Origin: Pseudomonas sp.
Lineage (GTDB): Bacteria > Pseudomonadota > Gammaproteobacteria > Pseudomonadales > Pseudomonadaceae
DNA length: 6,095 bases
Reading direction: 5' to 3'
Assembly (NCBI GenBank): GCA_007117785.1
Contig: SKFV01000237.1
Location: forward strand, 1-6,095
Shown: positions 5,789 to 6,095 of the stretch, piece after piece
How the letters are laid out: the number at the start of each line of letters is the position of its first letter
How positions within the stretch are numbered: the stretch's first letter is position 1
Program-made: the position numbers and the translations under genes
The notes under the pieces: generated by a model
The model's database searches: none
Seen by the model: only the letters and a program-made list of their open reading frames with translations
What the model was told of the DNA's origin: nothing

Positions 5789-6095
5789 TGTCCACCCGCT
5801 TCGCTACTGATTTTTCCGCCTTTTGTATTCGTCACCGAACCGTGGTGACGGCACTGATAATCATCAGCACCCTGTTGATGGCGGTCAACCTGTTCCGTAT
5901 TGATGTACGCACTGTATTCAGTGACATGGTGCCGCACAATCACCCCTACATCAGTGTCCATGAAAATTACCGGGACTCCTTTGCTGCCAGCAACAAGGTA
6001 ACCATCCTGCTGAAGGTGGAAGAGGGCGATATTTTCCGCATGCCGGTACTGCAGGAAGTTCAGCGTATTACCCGTGACCTGCAGTTGGTCAGCGG
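5788..6095 (+). CDS. RND/MMPL-superfamily transporter, N-terminal fragment
   Basis: The ATG at 5788 overlaps the propeller gene stop by one base. GAGGAG (5774-5779) lies 8 nt upstream. The frame stays open to the window end, giving 102 complete codons. A short cytoplasmic start (MSTRFATDFSAFCIRHR) leads into a TM helix at about 18-36 (TVVTALIIISTLLMAVNLF). A periplasmic segment follows with TVFSDMVPHNHPYISVHENYRDSFAASNKVTILLKVEEGDIF (42-83), close to the 'L.P..HPY..v...Y...FGg.n.v.i' pattern after TM1 of RND exporters of the MMPL/hopanoid-exporter type. The conserved 12-TM core and proton-relay residues lie outside the window, so function and substrate stay open. It is at least the fourth gene of the sigma-54 operon. 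Confidence 0.82.
   Translation, partial: MSTRFATDFSAFCIRHRTVVTALIIISTLLMAVNLFRIDVRTVFSDMVPHNHPYISVHENYRDSFAASNKVTILLKVEEGDIFRMPVLQEVQRITRDLQLVS

Overview
The window looks like a piece of a gammaproteobacterial chromosome, probably an environmental or marine relative of the Pseudomonadales or Cellvibrionales. This rests on protein character, moderate base composition, sigma-54 style promoters and the YCF48-RND gene pair; it is a judgement without a database search. All supported genes lie on the + strand.

Layout. (1) Positions 1-150 are the 3' end of a zinc-type alcohol dehydrogenase/quinone oxidoreductase gene. (2) 172-1071 is a 10-TM DMT/EamA transporter with a GTG start. (3) 1072-1256 is a regulatory gap with two tandem 13-bp palindromes, a possible IHF site and a -24/-12 (sigma-54) promoter. 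(4) 1257-2000 and 2030/2036-2425 form a two-gene unit: an Asp/Glu/hydantoin racemase-fold protein that lacks both catalytic cysteines, and a small NTF2/SnoaL-like protein. A strong intrinsic terminator closes it at 2447-2475. (5) 2476-2676 is a second, AT-rich regulatory gap with the same layout: two tandem palindromes of the same type, an AT tract and a near-consensus sigma-54 promoter. (6) 2677 to the window end is a tightly packed unit whose genes overlap by 1, 4 and 1 nt: a CaiB/BaiF CoA-transferase, an HMG-CoA lyase-family enzyme, a secreted YCF48-like beta-propeller and the start of an RND/MMPL-type transporter.

How the parts may work together. The CoA-transferase would activate a free carboxylic acid to its CoA thioester and the lyase would cleave a 3-hydroxy(-3-methyl) acyl-CoA to a short acyl-CoA plus a keto acid. 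The propeller and RND protein look like an envelope transport pair. The main discovery is regulatory. Both operons have a sigma-54 promoter preceded by two copies of TTTCA-N3-TGAAA, at nearly the same distances (centres 130 and 110 bp from the -24 GG in one, 127 and 105 bp in the other). This predicts that one unseen enhancer-binding protein co-regulates both units as a catabolic regulon, and so links the racemase-like and SnoaL-like proteins to the CoA-transferase/lyase pathway.
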